Part shown: one piece after another, positions 47,863 through 58,299 of the stretch
How positions within the stretch are numbered: position 1 is the first letter of the stretch
Layout: every line of letters begins with the position of its first letter
Source: Halanaerobium salsuginis
Lineage (GTDB): Bacteria > Bacillota > Halanaerobiia > Halanaerobiales > Halanaerobiaceae
DNA length: 64,000 bases
Reading direction: 5' to 3'
NCBI RefSeq assembly: GCF_900114545.1
Contig: NZ_FOTI01000006.1
Span: forward strand, 1 to 64,000
Notes under the pieces: generated by a model
What the model was told of the DNA's origin: nothing
Database searches by the model: none
Seen by the model: only the letters and a program-made list of their open reading frames with translations
Made by a program: the position numbers and the translations under genes

Positions 47863-49632
47863 ATGGAAAAACAGGGTAAAGTAAAGTTTATTAATGGTCC
47901 TGTTGTTGAAGCAGAAGGTATGACAGGCTATATAATGAGAGAACTTGTTTATGTTGGTGAAATGAAATTGGTTGGTGAAATAATAGAGCTTGATGGTGAT
48001 ACAGCAACTATTCAGGTTTATGAAGAAACCGGAGGTATGAAGCCAGGTGAACCAGTTTTTTCTACAGGTTATCCATTATCAGTTCAGCTTGGCCCGGGAA
48101 TTATAGGTAATATTTTTGATGGAATTCAACGCCCTCTTCCTTTTTTAGAAGAAAAAAATGGTCCTTTTATAGCTCGGGGAGCTAAGGTAGATTCTTTAAA
48201 TCCAGAAAAAGAATGGGATCTGGAAATAAAGGTTGCTCAGGGTGATTATTTAAAGGCAGGACAGATAGTAGCTGAAGTAGAAGAAACTTCTGTTATTACT
48301 CATAAAATTATGGTTCCCCCTGGTAAAAAAGGGGAAGTAATAGAAGTAGTCCCTGATGGCCGCTATACAATTGATCAGGTAATTGTTAGATTAAAGGATG
48401 AAGAAAATGAATACGAAATAAAGCTGTATCAGGAATGGCCGATCAGAAGTCCCCGCCCTTATGCAGAAAGGCTTGCTTTAACAGAACCATTGCTAACAGG
48501 ACAGAGAGTTCTCGATACATTTTTTCCGATTGCTAAAGGTGGTACAGCTGCGATTCCAGGTGGGTTTGGTGCTGGCAAAACAATGACTCAGCATCAGTTA
48601 GCTAAATGGTCTGATGCTGATTTAATTATTTATATTGGCTGTGGTGAACGCGGTAATGAAATGACAGATGTACTGGAAGAATTTCCGGAACTAACAGATC
48701 CTGCTACTGGTAAATCAATGATGGAAAGAACAGTTTTAATTGCTAACACTTCAAATATGCCCGTGTCAGCTAGAGAAGCCAGTATTTATACGGGTATTAC
48801 TTTAGCTGAATATTATCGAGATATGGGCTACAATGTAGCAATTATGGCTGACTCTACTTCACGCTGGGCAGAAGCACTGCGTGAGATTTCCGGTCGGTTG
48901 GAAGAAATGCCAGCTGAAGAAGGTTTTCCTGCTTATTTACCAACTAGATTAGCTGAATTTTACGAAAGAGCTGGTCTGGTTAAAACTCTTGCTCAGGAGA
49001 GCGAAGGATCAATTTCACTAATTGGAGCAGTTTCTCCTCCTGGAGCGGACTTTTCTGAGCCAGTTACGCAAAATACTAAACGTTTTGTCCGCTGTTTCTG
49101 GGCATTAGACAAGTCATTAGCTGCTTCTCGTCATTTTCCAGCTGTTAATTGGTTGGATAGTTATAGTGAATATCTGGCTGAATTAGCTCCCTGGTTTAAA
49201 GAACAAGTTAATGAAGATTGGATTGAACTAAGAAGCAGAGCAATGGCGCTATTAAAAGAAGAATCAAGATTACAAGATATAGTAAAACTTGTTGGTGAAG
49301 ATGTCTTGCCAGATAATCAGCGCTTAATTTTGGAAATTGCTCGTTTAATAAAAATTGGTTTTCTACAGCAGAATGCGTTTGATGATATTGACAGATATTC
49401 AAATATTGAGAAGCAGTACTGGATTATGCATGTTATTTTCTATCTTTATGATCAGGCTTTACCTCTGGTTAAGAAGAATGTACCAATCAGCAAGGTGAAA
49501 AACAATGAATTATTTAGCAAATTAATGCGGTTGAAAAATACAGTTGCTAATGATGATATTGTTCAAATAAAAGATTTTAAAAATGAAATAGATAAATTTT
49601 ACCAGGAACTTGCTGATAACTATAAAAATTAG
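47863..49632 (+). CDS. ntpA: V-type ATPase catalytic subunit A
   Basis: Catalytic ATP-hydrolysing/synthesising subunit of 589 residues. P-loop GGFGAGKT at 233-240, the V-type non-homologous insert (about 115-185), and [23 protein letters not shown] with the Walker B region. ATG 47863 is chosen because TAGGAG is nine bases before it and abuts the in-frame TTG at 47854. Intein-free. Stop overlaps a GTG before subunit B. Confidence 0.97.
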   Translation: MEKQGKVKFINGPVVEAEGMTGYIMRELVYVGEMKLVGEIIELDGDTATIQVYEETGGMKPGEPVFSTGYPLSVQLGPGIIGNIFDGIQRPLPFLEEKNGPFIARGAKVDSLNPEKEWDLEIKVAQGDYLKAGQIVAEVEETSVITHKIMVPPGKKGEVIEVVPDGRYTIDQVIVRLKDEENEYEIKLYQEWPIRSPRPYAERLALTEPLLTGQRVLDTFFPIAKGGTAAIPGGFGAGKTMTQHQLAKWSDADLIIYIGCGERGNEMTDVLEEFPELTDPATGKSMMERTVLIANTSNMPVSAREASIYTGITLAEYYRDMGYNVAIMADSTSRWAEALREISGRLEEMPAEEGFPAYLPTRLAEFYERAGLVKTLAQESEGSISLIGAVSPPGADFSEPVTQNTKRFVRCFWALDKSLAASRHFPAVNWLDSYSEYLAELAPWFKEQVNEDWIELRSRAMALLKEESRLQDIVKLVGEDVLPDNQRLILEIARLIKIGFLQQNAFDDIDRYSNIEKQYWIMHVIFYLYDQALPLVKKNVPISKVKNNELFSKLMRLKNTVANDDIVQIKDFKNEIDKFYQELADNYKN

Positions 49633-49643
49633 TGGGTGATTTA

Positions 49644-51041
49644 ATGATGTTAAAAAAAGAATATACAGGACTGGCTAATATAAATGGTCCTTTAATAGTT
49701 GTGGAAGGTATAGAAAACGTTGGCTATGATGAAATGGTAGAAATAACTGCTCCTGATGGAGAAATACGGAAAGGGAGGGTATTGCAGGTTAGCTCCAATC
49801 GAGCTGTAGTTCAGGTATTTGAAGGAAGTACAGGCTTAAATATTAATCAGAGTCGGGTTAAATTTTTGCAGGAACCAATGAAAGTAGCTTTAACTAAAGA
49901 TATTTTAGGAAGAGTTTTTAACGGTGTTGGTGAAGCAATTGATGATGGTGGTGATATTTATTCTGAAAACAAATATAATATAAATGGTAATCCAATTAAT
50001 CCTTATTCACGTCAGTATCCTCGCGATTATATTCAAACAGGAATTTCTGCTATTGATGGTTTAATGACTTTAATTAGAGGTCAAAAATTACCGATATTTT
50101 CTGGTAATGGTCTGCCTCATAATGAATTAGCAGCTCAAATAACCAGACAGGCAAAAATTGGTGATGAAAACGAAAATTTTGCGGTAGTTTTTTGTGCAAT
50201 GGGAATTAAACATGATGAAGCGCGTTATTTTGTCAAAAGTTTTGAAGAAAGTGGAGTTTTACAAAATGTTGTTATGTATACTAATTTGGCCGATGATCCT
50301 TCAGTAGAAAGAATTATCGCTCCCCGGGTTGCTTTGACTGCAGCTGAATATCTAGCTTTTGAAGAAAATATGCATATTCTGGTCGTTATGACTGATATGA
50401 CAAGCTATTCGGAAGCATTACGTGAATTATCTTCCCGACGGGGAGAAGTTCCAAGTAGAAAAGGATATCCTGGTTATCTATATAGTGATCTAGCCAGTCT
50501 TTATGAACGGGCTGGAATGATTAAAGGAAGATCAGGTTCAATAACTCAAATTCCAATTTTAACCATGCCTAATGATGATATTACCCATCCAATTCCTGAT
50601 TTAACCGGATATATTACGGAGGGACAAATTGTATTGGAAAGAGATTTATCTCAGCGAAATGTATATCCACCAATTAATATCTTACCATCTTTGTCGCGGT
50701 TAATGAAAGATGGAATTGGAGCTGATTTTACTCGAGAAGATCATCCAGATGTTTCAAGTCAGCTTTATGCTGCTTATTCTCATGTTCAAGAGGTTAAATC
50801 ACTTGCTTCAGTTATTGGAGAAGATGAATTATCTGAACTTGATCAAGAATATCTTGCTTTTGGGGATGAATTTGAAAATAAATTTTTGAATCAGGATAAT
50901 CATACTAATCGAAGTATTGCAGAAAGTTTAGATTTAGCCTGGGAATTAATCTCTACTCTGCCGCGTCATGAACTGGACCGGATTGCAGAAGATCTGCTCC
51001 AGAAATATTACCGAGGAAACGATCAAGATGGCAAAGCTTAA
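49644..51041 (+). CDS. ntpB: V-type ATPase regulatory subunit B
   Basis: Non-catalytic nucleotide-binding-like subunit of 465 residues alternating with A in the head. The P-loop is replaced by [12 protein letters not shown], as expected for subunit [37 protein letters not shown] is highly conserved. ATG 49644 is favoured over a GTG at 49632 that overlaps the subunit A stop. Its end overlaps subunit D by 14 bases. Confidence 0.96.
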   Translation: MMLKKEYTGLANINGPLIVVEGIENVGYDEMVEITAPDGEIRKGRVLQVSSNRAVVQVFEGSTGLNINQSRVKFLQEPMKVALTKDILGRVFNGVGEAIDDGGDIYSENKYNINGNPINPYSRQYPRDYIQTGISAIDGLMTLIRGQKLPIFSGNGLPHNELAAQITRQAKIGDENENFAVVFCAMGIKHDEARYFVKSFEESGVLQNVVMYTNLADDPSVERIIAPRVALTAAEYLAFEENMHILVVMTDMTSYSEALRELSSRRGEVPSRKGYPGYLYSDLASLYERAGMIKGRSGSITQIPILTMPNDDITHPIPDLTGYITEGQIVLERDLSQRNVYPPINILPSLSRLMKDGIGADFTREDHPDVSSQLYAAYSHVQEVKSLASVIGEDELSELDQEYLAFGDEFENKFLNQDNHTNRSIAESLDLAWELISTLPRHELDRIAEDLLQKYYRGNDQDGKA

Positions 51042-51654
51042 AGTATCACCTACCAAGAGTAATTTACTTGCAACTAAAAACTCACTTGAGCTGGCAGAGG
51101 AAGGGTATGAGTTACTCGATAAAAAAAGAAATGTCTTGATTAAAGAGATGATGGATAGAATTGATGCAGCAAAAGAAATCCAGTCTCAAATTAATAAATA
51201 TTTTTATAATGCGTATGAAGCTCTGCAGATTGTTGATATTACTCAGGGGATTCAGACAGTTGAGGAAATTGCAGGCGGGATTAATTTAATTGATAATGTA
51301 AAAATTAGATCTTATAGTGTAATGGGAGTGGAGATTCCTGAAGTTGAGGAACTAACAGCTGAAATAGCACCTCATTATAGCTTTTATAAGACTAATCTTG
51401 CTCTTGATAGAGCTTACGAAAATTTTCAGAAAGTAGTTCAATTGATCAGTCGTCTGGCAGAAATAGAAACTTCAGTTTATAGGCTGGCTACTTCTATCAA
51501 AAAAACTCAGAAGAGAGCTAATGCTCTGGAAAATATTATGATTCCTCGTTATAAAACTACAGTTAAATTTATTGAAGAAACTTTAGAAGAAAAAGAGAGA
51601 GAAGATTTCTTTAGAATTAAATTGTTAAAAAGTAAAAAGAAAAACAAGAAATAA
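51028..51654 (+). CDS. ntpD: V-type ATPase shaft subunit D
   Basis: Central-shaft subunit of 208 residues made of two long coiled-coil helices. The N-terminus [35 protein letters not shown] fits the family start; [29 protein letters not shown] is the conserved C-terminal helix. ATG 51028, with CCGAGGAAAC upstream, lies within the end of subunit B. Longer upstream frame to 50968 is a shadow of B. Last gene of the operon. Confidence 0.95.
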   Translation: MAKLKVSPTKSNLLATKNSLELAEEGYELLDKKRNVLIKEMMDRIDAAKEIQSQINKYFYNAYEALQIVDITQGIQTVEEIAGGINLIDNVKIRSYSVMGVEIPEVEELTAEIAPHYSFYKTNLALDRAYENFQKVVQLISRLAEIETSVYRLATSIKKTQKRANALENIMIPRYKTTVKFIEETLEEKEREDFFRIKLLKSKKKNKK

Positions 51655-51682
51655 AAAAAGCTGCCTTACAAGGCAGCTTTTT
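51655..51682. terminator. Bidirectional terminator between V-ATPase operon and MATE gene
   Basis: AAAAAGCTGCCTT pairs with AAGGCAGCTTTTT (51655-51667 with 51670-51682), with A runs on one side and T runs on the other, so it can stop transcripts from both converging directions. Confidence 0.92.
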
Positions 51683-51709
51683 ATTTTCTCATTTTATTTT
51701 ATAGTCTGA

Positions 51710-53077
51710 TTAAGCCTGTTCATTAAAAAAATTAATCTCAGCCCATTTCATTTTAGTGAATCGTCTAATAACAATAAGTGAGATCAATAAAAATGAACTA
51801 ACTTCAGCTAGCCAGACTCCAGCAACCCCAAGATCTTTAATTACAATAAGATAATAAGAAAGAGGTACAAAAATTATCCAGAGTCTAAAAATTGTAATAT
51901 ACATAGCACCTTTAGTATCTCCAGCACCTCGTAAGCCTCCAATCATTATAGAAACAAATGCTAAAAAGCTCTGATTAAAGGCAACAATTTTTAAAACAGG
52001 TGCCGAATAATCAATAACCTGTTTTTCATTAGTAAAGATACGCAAAGCAAAATCAGGCAGTAAAAAATAGAACATAGCAATTGAAGTTCCAATAATGGTT
52101 CCTAAAATAGCTGCAGTTAAGCCACTTTTTAAGGATTCTTGAGGATTATTTTCTCCCAAATGTTTACCAACTATGGTAGTAGCAGCAATTGCTATACCTA
52201 TTGCTGGCATAAAAGAGATAGACTCAATGTTTAAAAGAATTCGGAAAGATGCTTCAGCAGTTGTATCTAATTTAGAAACAAAAATACCATTAACAAAAAA
52301 GGCCAACTGCATAAATAACTGTTCTATGCCAGCTGCATAACTTAAATTAATCAAAGGTTTAAAAATTGTTTTAGTTATCTTCATTTCTTTTAAATGTAAT
52401 CTCAACCGACTATTTTTACTTTTAAAAATTGATAAGTACATAGCAGCAGCAAAGAATCTTGCAAAAGCAGTAGAAATTGCTGCTCCAGCTATTCCTAATT
52501 CAGGAAAGATACCAAAACCAGTTATTAATAAATAATTACCAATAATATTTAAAATATTTGAAATACCAGTAATATACATCGGAGTTTTAGTATCACCAGC
52601 GCCTCTTAAGGAAGCAGCAGCTGCAAAAGAAATAAACATAAAAATCTGTCCAATAGCAATATAACGCAGATAAGTACTTCCATAATTGCTCACTTTTTCA
52701 GTAATATCATAAACATTTAAGATTTGTCTAGCAAAAAAGAAAGTAAAAACTGTTATAATTACTCCCAATAAAATATTAAGACTCAGGTTTTCGTTCATTA
52801 TTTTATTCATTCTTTGACGATTATTTTCCCCATAACTTCTTGAAATCATAGCAGTTGCTCCAGCGTTAAAAGCAGAGAAAACAAAAATTAATGTAAAAAT
52901 AATTTGATTTGCAAAACCAACAGCGGCTAGAGCTTCTTTACCGATAAAACGGCTAATCATAACTGTATCCGCCATGCCTACCAGAGTATTAAGTGACATT
53001 TCCATCATAGCTGGTAATGCTAAAAATAAAATTGACTTAACCCTTATCTTTTGTGTTTCTGTGAAAATTTTTTCCAT
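51710..53077 (-). CDS. MATE-family multidrug/sodium antiporter
   Basis: Polytopic exporter of 455 residues with 12 predicted membrane spans in two similar halves; the motif ASLRGAGDTKTPMYI in the first half and GGLRGAGDTKGAMYI in the second mark the repeat. NorM/DinF-like MATE proteins couple drug export to sodium or proton entry. Substrate unknown. Transcribed toward the V-ATPase operon and stopped by the shared terminator. ATG preceded by AAAGGAT. Confidence 0.92.
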   Translation of the reverse strand: MEKIFTETQKIRVKSILFLALPAMMEMSLNTLVGMADTVMISRFIGKEALAAVGFANQIIFTLIFVFSAFNAGATAMISRSYGENNRQRMNKIMNENLSLNILLGVIITVFTFFFARQILNVYDITEKVSNYGSTYLRYIAIGQIFMFISFAAAASLRGAGDTKTPMYITGISNILNIIGNYLLITGFGIFPELGIAGAAISTAFARFFAAAMYLSIFKSKNSRLRLHLKEMKITKTIFKPLINLSYAAGIEQLFMQLAFFVNGIFVSKLDTTAEASFRILLNIESISFMPAIGIAIAATTIVGKHLGENNPQESLKSGLTAAILGTIIGTSIAMFYFLLPDFALRIFTNEKQVIDYSAPVLKIVAFNQSFLAFVSIMIGGLRGAGDTKGAMYITIFRLWIIFVPLSYYLIVIKDLGVAGVWLAEVSSFLLISLIVIRRFTKMKWAEINFFNEQA

Positions 53078-53229
53078 TTTAATCTATCCTTTATTTACTT
53101 TTCGGATGTGAGAGGACGGGTAAATAATCATCCTTTTCTAATACTAACATATAACAGAATAATATAAAAGCCTAAATTTAATTGTTTAAATTAAAGCGAT
53201 ATGTTAAAATTATTATTGGAGTTGAGTTT

Positions 53230-53679
53230 ATGCAGATGATGGTCTTTACAATTTTATTATTGGGATTTGATCAGTTAATTAAATTCTGGATTAGAAATAA
53301 CTTAGCTGAGTTTGAGCATTTAAAATTTGGAGTAGATTTTGTCTATTTAACTTTTATTAAGAATAGAGGAGCTGCTTTTGGAATTTTGAGTGGTCAGCGT
53401 TATTTATTTATTTTTCTTAGTATTTTACTGTTGATATTACTTAGTTTTTTTTACTATAAAAATCTGCAAGCTGATTTAATAGGATCATTAGCACTAAGTT
53501 TTATCTTAGCTGGTGGATTATCCAATTTAATAGATCGATTTTGGCTGCATTATGTGGTTGATTTTTTAGCTTTTAATTTGTTCAGCTTTTCTAATCTTCC
53601 TGTTATTAATCTAGCTGATATACTTATTTGTATAGGTAGTTTATTACTAATTTATAGAGCTTTTCTGCTTGAAAATTGA
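53230..53679 (+). CDS. lspA: Lipoprotein signal peptidase (signal peptidase II)
   Basis: Aspartic protease of 149 residues with four membrane spans that cleaves prolipoprotein signal peptides after lipidation. Catalytic aspartates are D111 in YVVDFLAFN and D130 in INLADI; NRGAAFG and GGLSNLIDR are also conserved. ATG 53230 has GGAG nine bases upstream; a longer frame from 53182 lacks a ribosome site. A downstream Lnt homologue in the window is catalytically dead-looking. Confidence 0.95.
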   Translation: MQMMVFTILLLGFDQLIKFWIRNNLAEFEHLKFGVDFVYLTFIKNRGAAFGILSGQRYLFIFLSILLLILLSFFYYKNLQADLIGSLALSFILAGGLSNLIDRFWLHYVVDFLAFNLFSFSNLPVINLADILICIGSLLLIYRAFLLEN

Positions 53680-53688
53680 GGTGTTAGA

Positions 53689-54603
53689 ATGGAAAAAATT
53701 AATTTAAATATAACGGAATCAGGAGCAGGTCAGAGAATTGATAAATTTTTGGCGGCTCAGTTGGATGATTTTTCACGTTCATATATTCAAAATTTGATTG
53801 CAGCAGCTAAAATAACTGTTGCTGATGAAAAAGTTCAGAATAGTTATCAGCTTAAAATTGGGGATCAAGTTAAAATTTTAGTCGAAGCAAAGTCAAGTGA
53901 GATTGAAGCTGTAGCAATGCCTTTAGATATTGTTTATCAGGATACTGATATAATTGTTATTAATAAAAGAGCAGACCGAGTTGTTCACCCTGCCCCGGGC
54001 CACTATGATGATACAATTGTAAATGCTCTGCTGGCAGAAGTTGATAATCTTTCTACAATTAATGGAGTTAAAAGACCCGGGATTGTCCATCGACTGGATA
54101 AAGATACTTCTGGTATTTTAATTGTAGCTAAGAATGATAGAAGTCATAAATCACTGGCAGCTCAGTTTAAAGAGCGTAAAGTAGAAAAATATTATTATGC
54201 TCTTTTAGAAGGAGATTTGCCATATGAAAAAGGAAAAATTGATGCTCCAATTGGTAGAGATCCTGGACATCGCAAAAAAATGGCAGTGCGAAAAAGGAAC
54301 AGTAAAAAAGCAGTTAGTCGTTTTAAAGTGTTAGAAAAATTTGCTGGCTATACCTTAGTTGAAGTTAAGATTGAAACTGGCAGAACCCATCAGATTAGAG
54401 TTCACTTTTCTTACTTAGGTTATCCTGTTGTAGGTGATAGAAAATACGGCTCACAGAATAAGCTAGCAGTAACTAGACAGCTTCTTCATGCTAGACGTTT
54501 AATTATTGAACATCCAGGTACAGGTTATAGGATAGAGTTTGTTGCAGACTTGAAAGATGATTTTAGAGATATACTGACAAAGTTGAGAAAAAAAGTCGAG
54601 TAA
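53689..54603 (+). CDS. rluD: RluD-type pseudouridine synthase
   Basis: A 304-residue enzyme with an N-terminal S4 domain (GQRIDKFLAAQL) and a catalytic domain; Asp137 in GIVHRLDKDTSG is the nucleophile. ETGRTHQIRVH and GYPVVGDRKYG complete the signature. Probably modifies 23S rRNA helix 69 or related uridines. It follows lspA by nine bases, the lspA-rluD pairing common in Firmicutes (ylyB). Confidence 0.93.
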   Translation: MEKINLNITESGAGQRIDKFLAAQLDDFSRSYIQNLIAAAKITVADEKVQNSYQLKIGDQVKILVEAKSSEIEAVAMPLDIVYQDTDIIVINKRADRVVHPAPGHYDDTIVNALLAEVDNLSTINGVKRPGIVHRLDKDTSGILIVAKNDRSHKSLAAQFKERKVEKYYYALLEGDLPYEKGKIDAPIGRDPGHRKKMAVRKRNSKKAVSRFKVLEKFAGYTLVEVKIETGRTHQIRVHFSYLGYPVVGDRKYGSQNKLAVTRQLLHARRLIIEHPGTGYRIEFVADLKDDFRDILTKLRKKVE

Positions 54604-54664
54604 ATAAGCAGGAGAATTTTATTAAAAGAAGAATTTAAGATATAAATATAAGGAGGAGATTTAT

Positions 54665-55867
54665 TTGTATAATTCTATAAAATTAACAGACAAAGTTCAC
54701 TGGGTAGGAGTAAACGACAAAGAAACAGATCTTTTCGAATCCCTCTGGCCTTTACCAGAAGGTATTGCATATAATTCTTATATTATTAATGATGATAAGG
54801 TAGCTTTAATTGATACAGTGAAAATAAACTATACTGATACTTATTTAGAAAAAGTTAGAGATGTGATTGGAGATAAAAAAGTTGATTATTTAATTATTAA
54901 TCATATGGAACCTGATCATTCTGGTTCAATCAAATCTGTATTGGAAGCATATCCTGAAATGAAGATTATTGGTAATGCTAAAACAATGAATTTTCTGGAA
55001 GGCTTTTATGGAATTACTGAAGGAACTCAGGTAATTAAAGATGGTGATGAGCTTGATTTAGGATCTCGTAAGCTGAAATTCTTTATAACTCCAATGGTTC
55101 ACTGGCCAGAAACAATGATGACCTATGATCAAAAAGATAAAATCTTATTTGCTGGTGATGTTTTTGGGGGCTTTGGATCTTTGAATGGATTCTTATTTGA
55201 TGATGAAGTTAACATTGATCATTATGAGGATGAAATTAGGCGTTATTTCTCCAATATCATTGGTAAATATGGTCCTGTTGCTCATCGGACAATCAGCAGA
55301 CTTGGTAAAGAAATTGAGCCCGAAATGATTGCTTCAACTCATGGATTAGTCTGGCGAGAAGATCCTGCGCATATTATTCAAGAATATGATAAATGGAGTC
55401 AGCAGGAAACTGAAGAAGGAGTTGTAGTAGTTTATGGTTCAATGTATGGTAATACTAAAGTTATGGCAGAAGCTGTGGCCAGATCTCTATCTGAAAATGG
55501 AATAGAGCAAATTAGGCTATTTGATGTTTCAAGAAAGCATCCTTCTTTTATTATTAATGATATTTGGAAATATAATGGTATTGTTCTGGGAAGTTGTACT
55601 TATAATACTGAAATATTCCCTCCAATGGATTACCTGCTTAAAGCTCTAGAAAGTAGGAATATTAAAAATAGAGTACTCGGTATTTTTGGATCTTATAGTT
55701 GGAGTGGTGGTGCTCTAGACCGTCTCAAAGAATTTAAGGAAAATGTTAACTGCCAGTTAGTTGACCCTGTAATTGAATCACAGCATGCTCCTTCAAGCGA
55801 AATTCTTGAAAAATGCTATGAAATTGGCAAAAATGTAGCTTCAGCAGTTAAAGAAAATAATGAGTAA
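54665..55867 (+). CDS. fprA: Flavodiiron protein (FprA-type A flavoprotein)
   Basis: Cytosolic oxygen or nitric oxide reductase of 400 residues. Metallo-beta-lactamase-like domain (1-250) with diiron ligands H80, E82, D84, H85 (NHMEPDHSGS), H in MVHWPETM, D in FAGDVFGGFG and H in ASTHGLVW. Flavodoxin domain (about 255-400) with FMN loop YGSMYGNTK. No rubredoxin domain is attached. In anaerobes it removes oxygen. TTG start with AAGGAGGAG upstream. Ends with a hairpin terminator. Confidence 0.95.
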   Translation: MYNSIKLTDKVHWVGVNDKETDLFESLWPLPEGIAYNSYIINDDKVALIDTVKINYTDTYLEKVRDVIGDKKVDYLIINHMEPDHSGSIKSVLEAYPEMKIIGNAKTMNFLEGFYGITEGTQVIKDGDELDLGSRKLKFFITPMVHWPETMMTYDQKDKILFAGDVFGGFGSLNGFLFDDEVNIDHYEDEIRRYFSNIIGKYGPVAHRTISRLGKEIEPEMIASTHGLVWREDPAHIIQEYDKWSQQETEEGVVVVYGSMYGNTKVMAEAVARSLSENGIEQIRLFDVSRKHPSFIINDIWKYNGIVLGSCTYNTEIFPPMDYLLKALESRNIKNRVLGIFGSYSWSGGALDRLKEFKENVNCQLVDPVIESQHAPSSEILEKCYEIGKNVASAVKENNE

Positions 55868-55910
55868 TTCTGCTTAATAATAAAGATTATAAAATAATTT
55901 AGTAAATATT

Positions 55911-55963
55911 AAAACAGCAGTTGTTAACTGGGTCTTATTTAACGGTTTAGCTGCTGTTTTTTT
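55911..55963 (+). terminator. Terminator after flavodiiron gene
   Basis: AAAACAGCAG (55911-55920) pairs with CTGCTGTTTT (55951-55960), an inner GTTAA/TTAAC stem lies in the loop, and a T run follows to 55963. The rest of the 278-base gap to the next gene shows a TTGACT (56059-56064) but no convincing -10. Confidence 0.75.
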
Positions 55964-56145
55964 ATCTATTAAATATTCAAAAAATTAAAGGAATTTAAAT
56001 AACTTTTGTAGAAGTATTAATTTACAGAACAATTCTTCTGTCAGCTAATAAAATTTTATTGACTAGTTTACGTTAATGAAAATTATTGGGATTTTTACTG
56101 ACAGCCAGAGGATAAAAACAATAAAATGAAAGGTTGGTGGAAAAA

Positions 56146-58200
56146 ATGAGTGAAATTGCCAGTAAAGATATTAGGAATTTTTGCTTTGTATCACATGGAG
56201 GTGCGGGTAAATCAACATTAACTGAAATGCTGCTTTATAATGCTGGAGTAATTGAGCAGCCAGGTAGTGTTGATAAAGGAAGTTTGCAATCTGATTATCG
56301 ACCTGTTGAAAAAGAACATAAGCATTCAGTTCACAATAGTTATTTTAATTTTGAGTGGCATAATAAATTATTTCATTTTATTGATACACCTGGTTATGCT
56401 GATTTTAGAAGTGAGGTTGTTAGTGCTTTAAAAATGGTGGAAAGCGCAGTTTTGTTAATTGATGCTGCAGCTGGAATTGAAGTTAATACAGGCTTTGTCT
56501 GGAAATTGGCAGATCAAAATGATTTAGCAAAAGCTGTTTTTATTAATAAGATTGATAAAGAAGATGCAAATTTTGATCAAGTAGTAGAAGATCTCCGAAG
56601 TACTTATGATGATAGTTTTGCTATTGTAACTATTCCCTATTATGAAGCAGGAGAGTTTATTGGAATAATTGATTTGCTTGATGAAAAATTATATAAAAGT
56701 GAGTCAGGTAAGCAAAAATCATATCCTATTCCGGAATCTGAGCAAGAAAGAGTAGCTGATTATGTTTTAAAATTAACTGAAGAAATTGTTGAATTAAAAG
56801 AAGATTTAATGCTCAAATATCTGGAAGGTGAAGAAATAACAATTAAGGAATTAACTAGAGCTTTTGAAGAAGAAGTTGCAGGAGAAGAACTAGTTCCTGT
56901 TTTCGCTGGCTCAGCTACTGAAAACTGTGGAGTAGCTAAGTTTCTGGATGATTTAAGTAAAATACTGCCTTCAGCTGCTGAAGCTCAATTAACTGAATTA
57001 AGTGATTCAGATCAGGCACCACTTCCAAATGCAGATAGCTCTTTTAGTGCTCAGGTATGTAAAACAATTGTAGATCCTTATATAGGTAAATTATCTATTT
57101 TTAGGGTTTTTTCCGGAAATGTAGAACGAGATCAAGAAGTTGAAATAGCCAATTCAGGTCAAAAAATTAAAATCGGCAAACTTTATAAGCTGGCAGGTTC
57201 AAATCAGAATAATGTTGATCAATTGAGTGCTGGAGAGATTGGTGCTGTTGCTAAAATTGATGCTTTAGAAACTTCCTCCACTATGCGTGAACCAGAAACA
57301 AAAGTTATTTACCGGCCGCTTATTTTTCCAGCCCCAATGTATAGCCGGGCAGCTTATCCTGCTGCTGGAATAGATGAAGAAAAAATGGCTGCTGCTTTGC
57401 AGCGCTATAGTGATTCAGATCCAACCTTTAAAGTTGAATTTAATAAGATAACTAAAGAATTAACTTTAACTGGCATGGGGACAATACATTTTATTTTGAT
57501 TAAAGAGGAGTGTAAGCGTAAGTATGAAATAGATTTTGAATTAAGAGAACCTAAAGTAGCCTATCGTGAAACAATTCAGGGTAAGGCAAATGTAGAAGAA
57601 AAATATAAAAAACAGTCTGGTGGTCGGGGGCAGTATGGTCATGTTTTAATGAAAATGGAACCCCTTAGCCGCGGCAAAGGTTTTGAATTTGAAGAAGAAA
57701 TTTTTGGTGGAGCAATTCCAAATCAATATATACCAGCTGTAGAAAAAGGTATTGTTGAAGCTAAAGGAGAAGGTGTCCTGGCTGGCTATCCGGTTGTTGA
57801 TTTTAAAGTTATTCTTTATGATGGTTCTTATCATGATGTTGATTCATCAGAAATGGCCTTTAAAATTGCAGCTTCAAAGGCATTTCGTAAAGGACTTGAG
57901 TTAGCTCATCCAGTCTTATTAGAGCCCGTTATGAAAGTGAGAGTAACAGTTCCCCAGGAATTTATGGGAGATATTATGGGAGATTTTAATTCCCGGCGGG
58001 GCAGGATACAGGGCATGGATCCTCAAGATGGGGTTCAGATAATTAAGGCAGAAGTACCACAGGCAGAAATGTTTAATTATGCAGTTGAATTAAAATCAAT
58101 TACAGGTGGTTATGGATCTTTTACTATGAAGTTTTCTCATTATGATAAAGTACCAGCAGAAATTAGTGAGAAAATAATTAGTCTAGCTCAAGTTGTTTGA
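56146..58200 (+). CDS. Elongation factor G-like GTPase (EF-G2 type)
   Basis: A 684-residue translational GTPase with the five-domain plan of EF-G. G1 is SHGGAGKST instead of the AHIDAGKTT of canonical EF-G, G3 is DTPGYADF, G4 NKID. Domain IV contains GGRGQYGHV and domain V closes with ITGGYGSFTMKFSHY. The divergent P-loop and stand-alone position (not with rpsL-rpsG-tuf) fit the EF-G-like paralogue group; its role may be in recycling or under stress. ATG 56146 is chosen; GGTTGGTGG precedes it. Confidence 0.88.
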   Translation: MSEIASKDIRNFCFVSHGGAGKSTLTEMLLYNAGVIEQPGSVDKGSLQSDYRPVEKEHKHSVHNSYFNFEWHNKLFHFIDTPGYADFRSEVVSALKMVESAVLLIDAAAGIEVNTGFVWKLADQNDLAKAVFINKIDKEDANFDQVVEDLRSTYDDSFAIVTIPYYEAGEFIGIIDLLDEKLYKSESGKQKSYPIPESEQERVADYVLKLTEEIVELKEDLMLKYLEGEEITIKELTRAFEEEVAGEELVPVFAGSATENCGVAKFLDDLSKILPSAAEAQLTELSDSDQAPLPNADSSFSAQVCKTIVDPYIGKLSIFRVFSGNVERDQEVEIANSGQKIKIGKLYKLAGSNQNNVDQLSAGEIGAVAKIDALETSSTMREPETKVIYRPLIFPAPMYSRAAYPAAGIDEEKMAAALQRYSDSDPTFKVEFNKITKELTLTGMGTIHFILIKEECKRKYEIDFELREPKVAYRETIQGKANVEEKYKKQSGGRGQYGHVLMKMEPLSRGKGFEFEEEIFGGAIPNQYIPAVEKGIVEAKGEGVLAGYPVVDFKVILYDGSYHDVDSSEMAFKIAASKAFRKGLELAHPVLLEPVMKVRVTVPQEFMGDIMGDFNSRRGRIQGMDPQDGVQIIKAEVPQAEMFNYAVELKSITGGYGSFTMKFSHYDKVPAEISEKIISLAQVV

Positions 58201-58233
58201 TTTAACAGAGGTATTAATAAAAATAAATATTTT

Positions 58234-58262
58234 AAAAAGACCAGCACTATGCTGGTCTTTTT
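58234..58262 (+). terminator. Terminator after EF-G-like gene
   Basis: AAAAAGACCAGC (58234-58245) pairs perfectly with GCTGGTCTTTTT (58251-58262), loop ACTATG-like, then more T. Its position shows that the following gene starts downstream of it. Confidence 0.93.
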
Positions 58263-58299
58263 GCTTTTAGTATTGTATAATGGCGGTGGAGGAATGAAT

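Noticed and set aside
50968-51027. N-terminal extension of subunit D
   Set aside because: It is an alternate frame of subunit B; homologues begin at the [10 protein letters not shown] methionine.
53104-53133. Possible leader hairpin (GGATG/CATCC) upstream of the MATE gene
   Set aside because: Only five pairs around a 20-base loop, with no T run and no match to a riboswitch I recognise.
58249-58299. Upstream start for the Lnt-like protein
   Set aside because: It overlaps the EF-G-like gene's terminator hairpin; the ribosome site GGTGGAGG supports ATG 58300.
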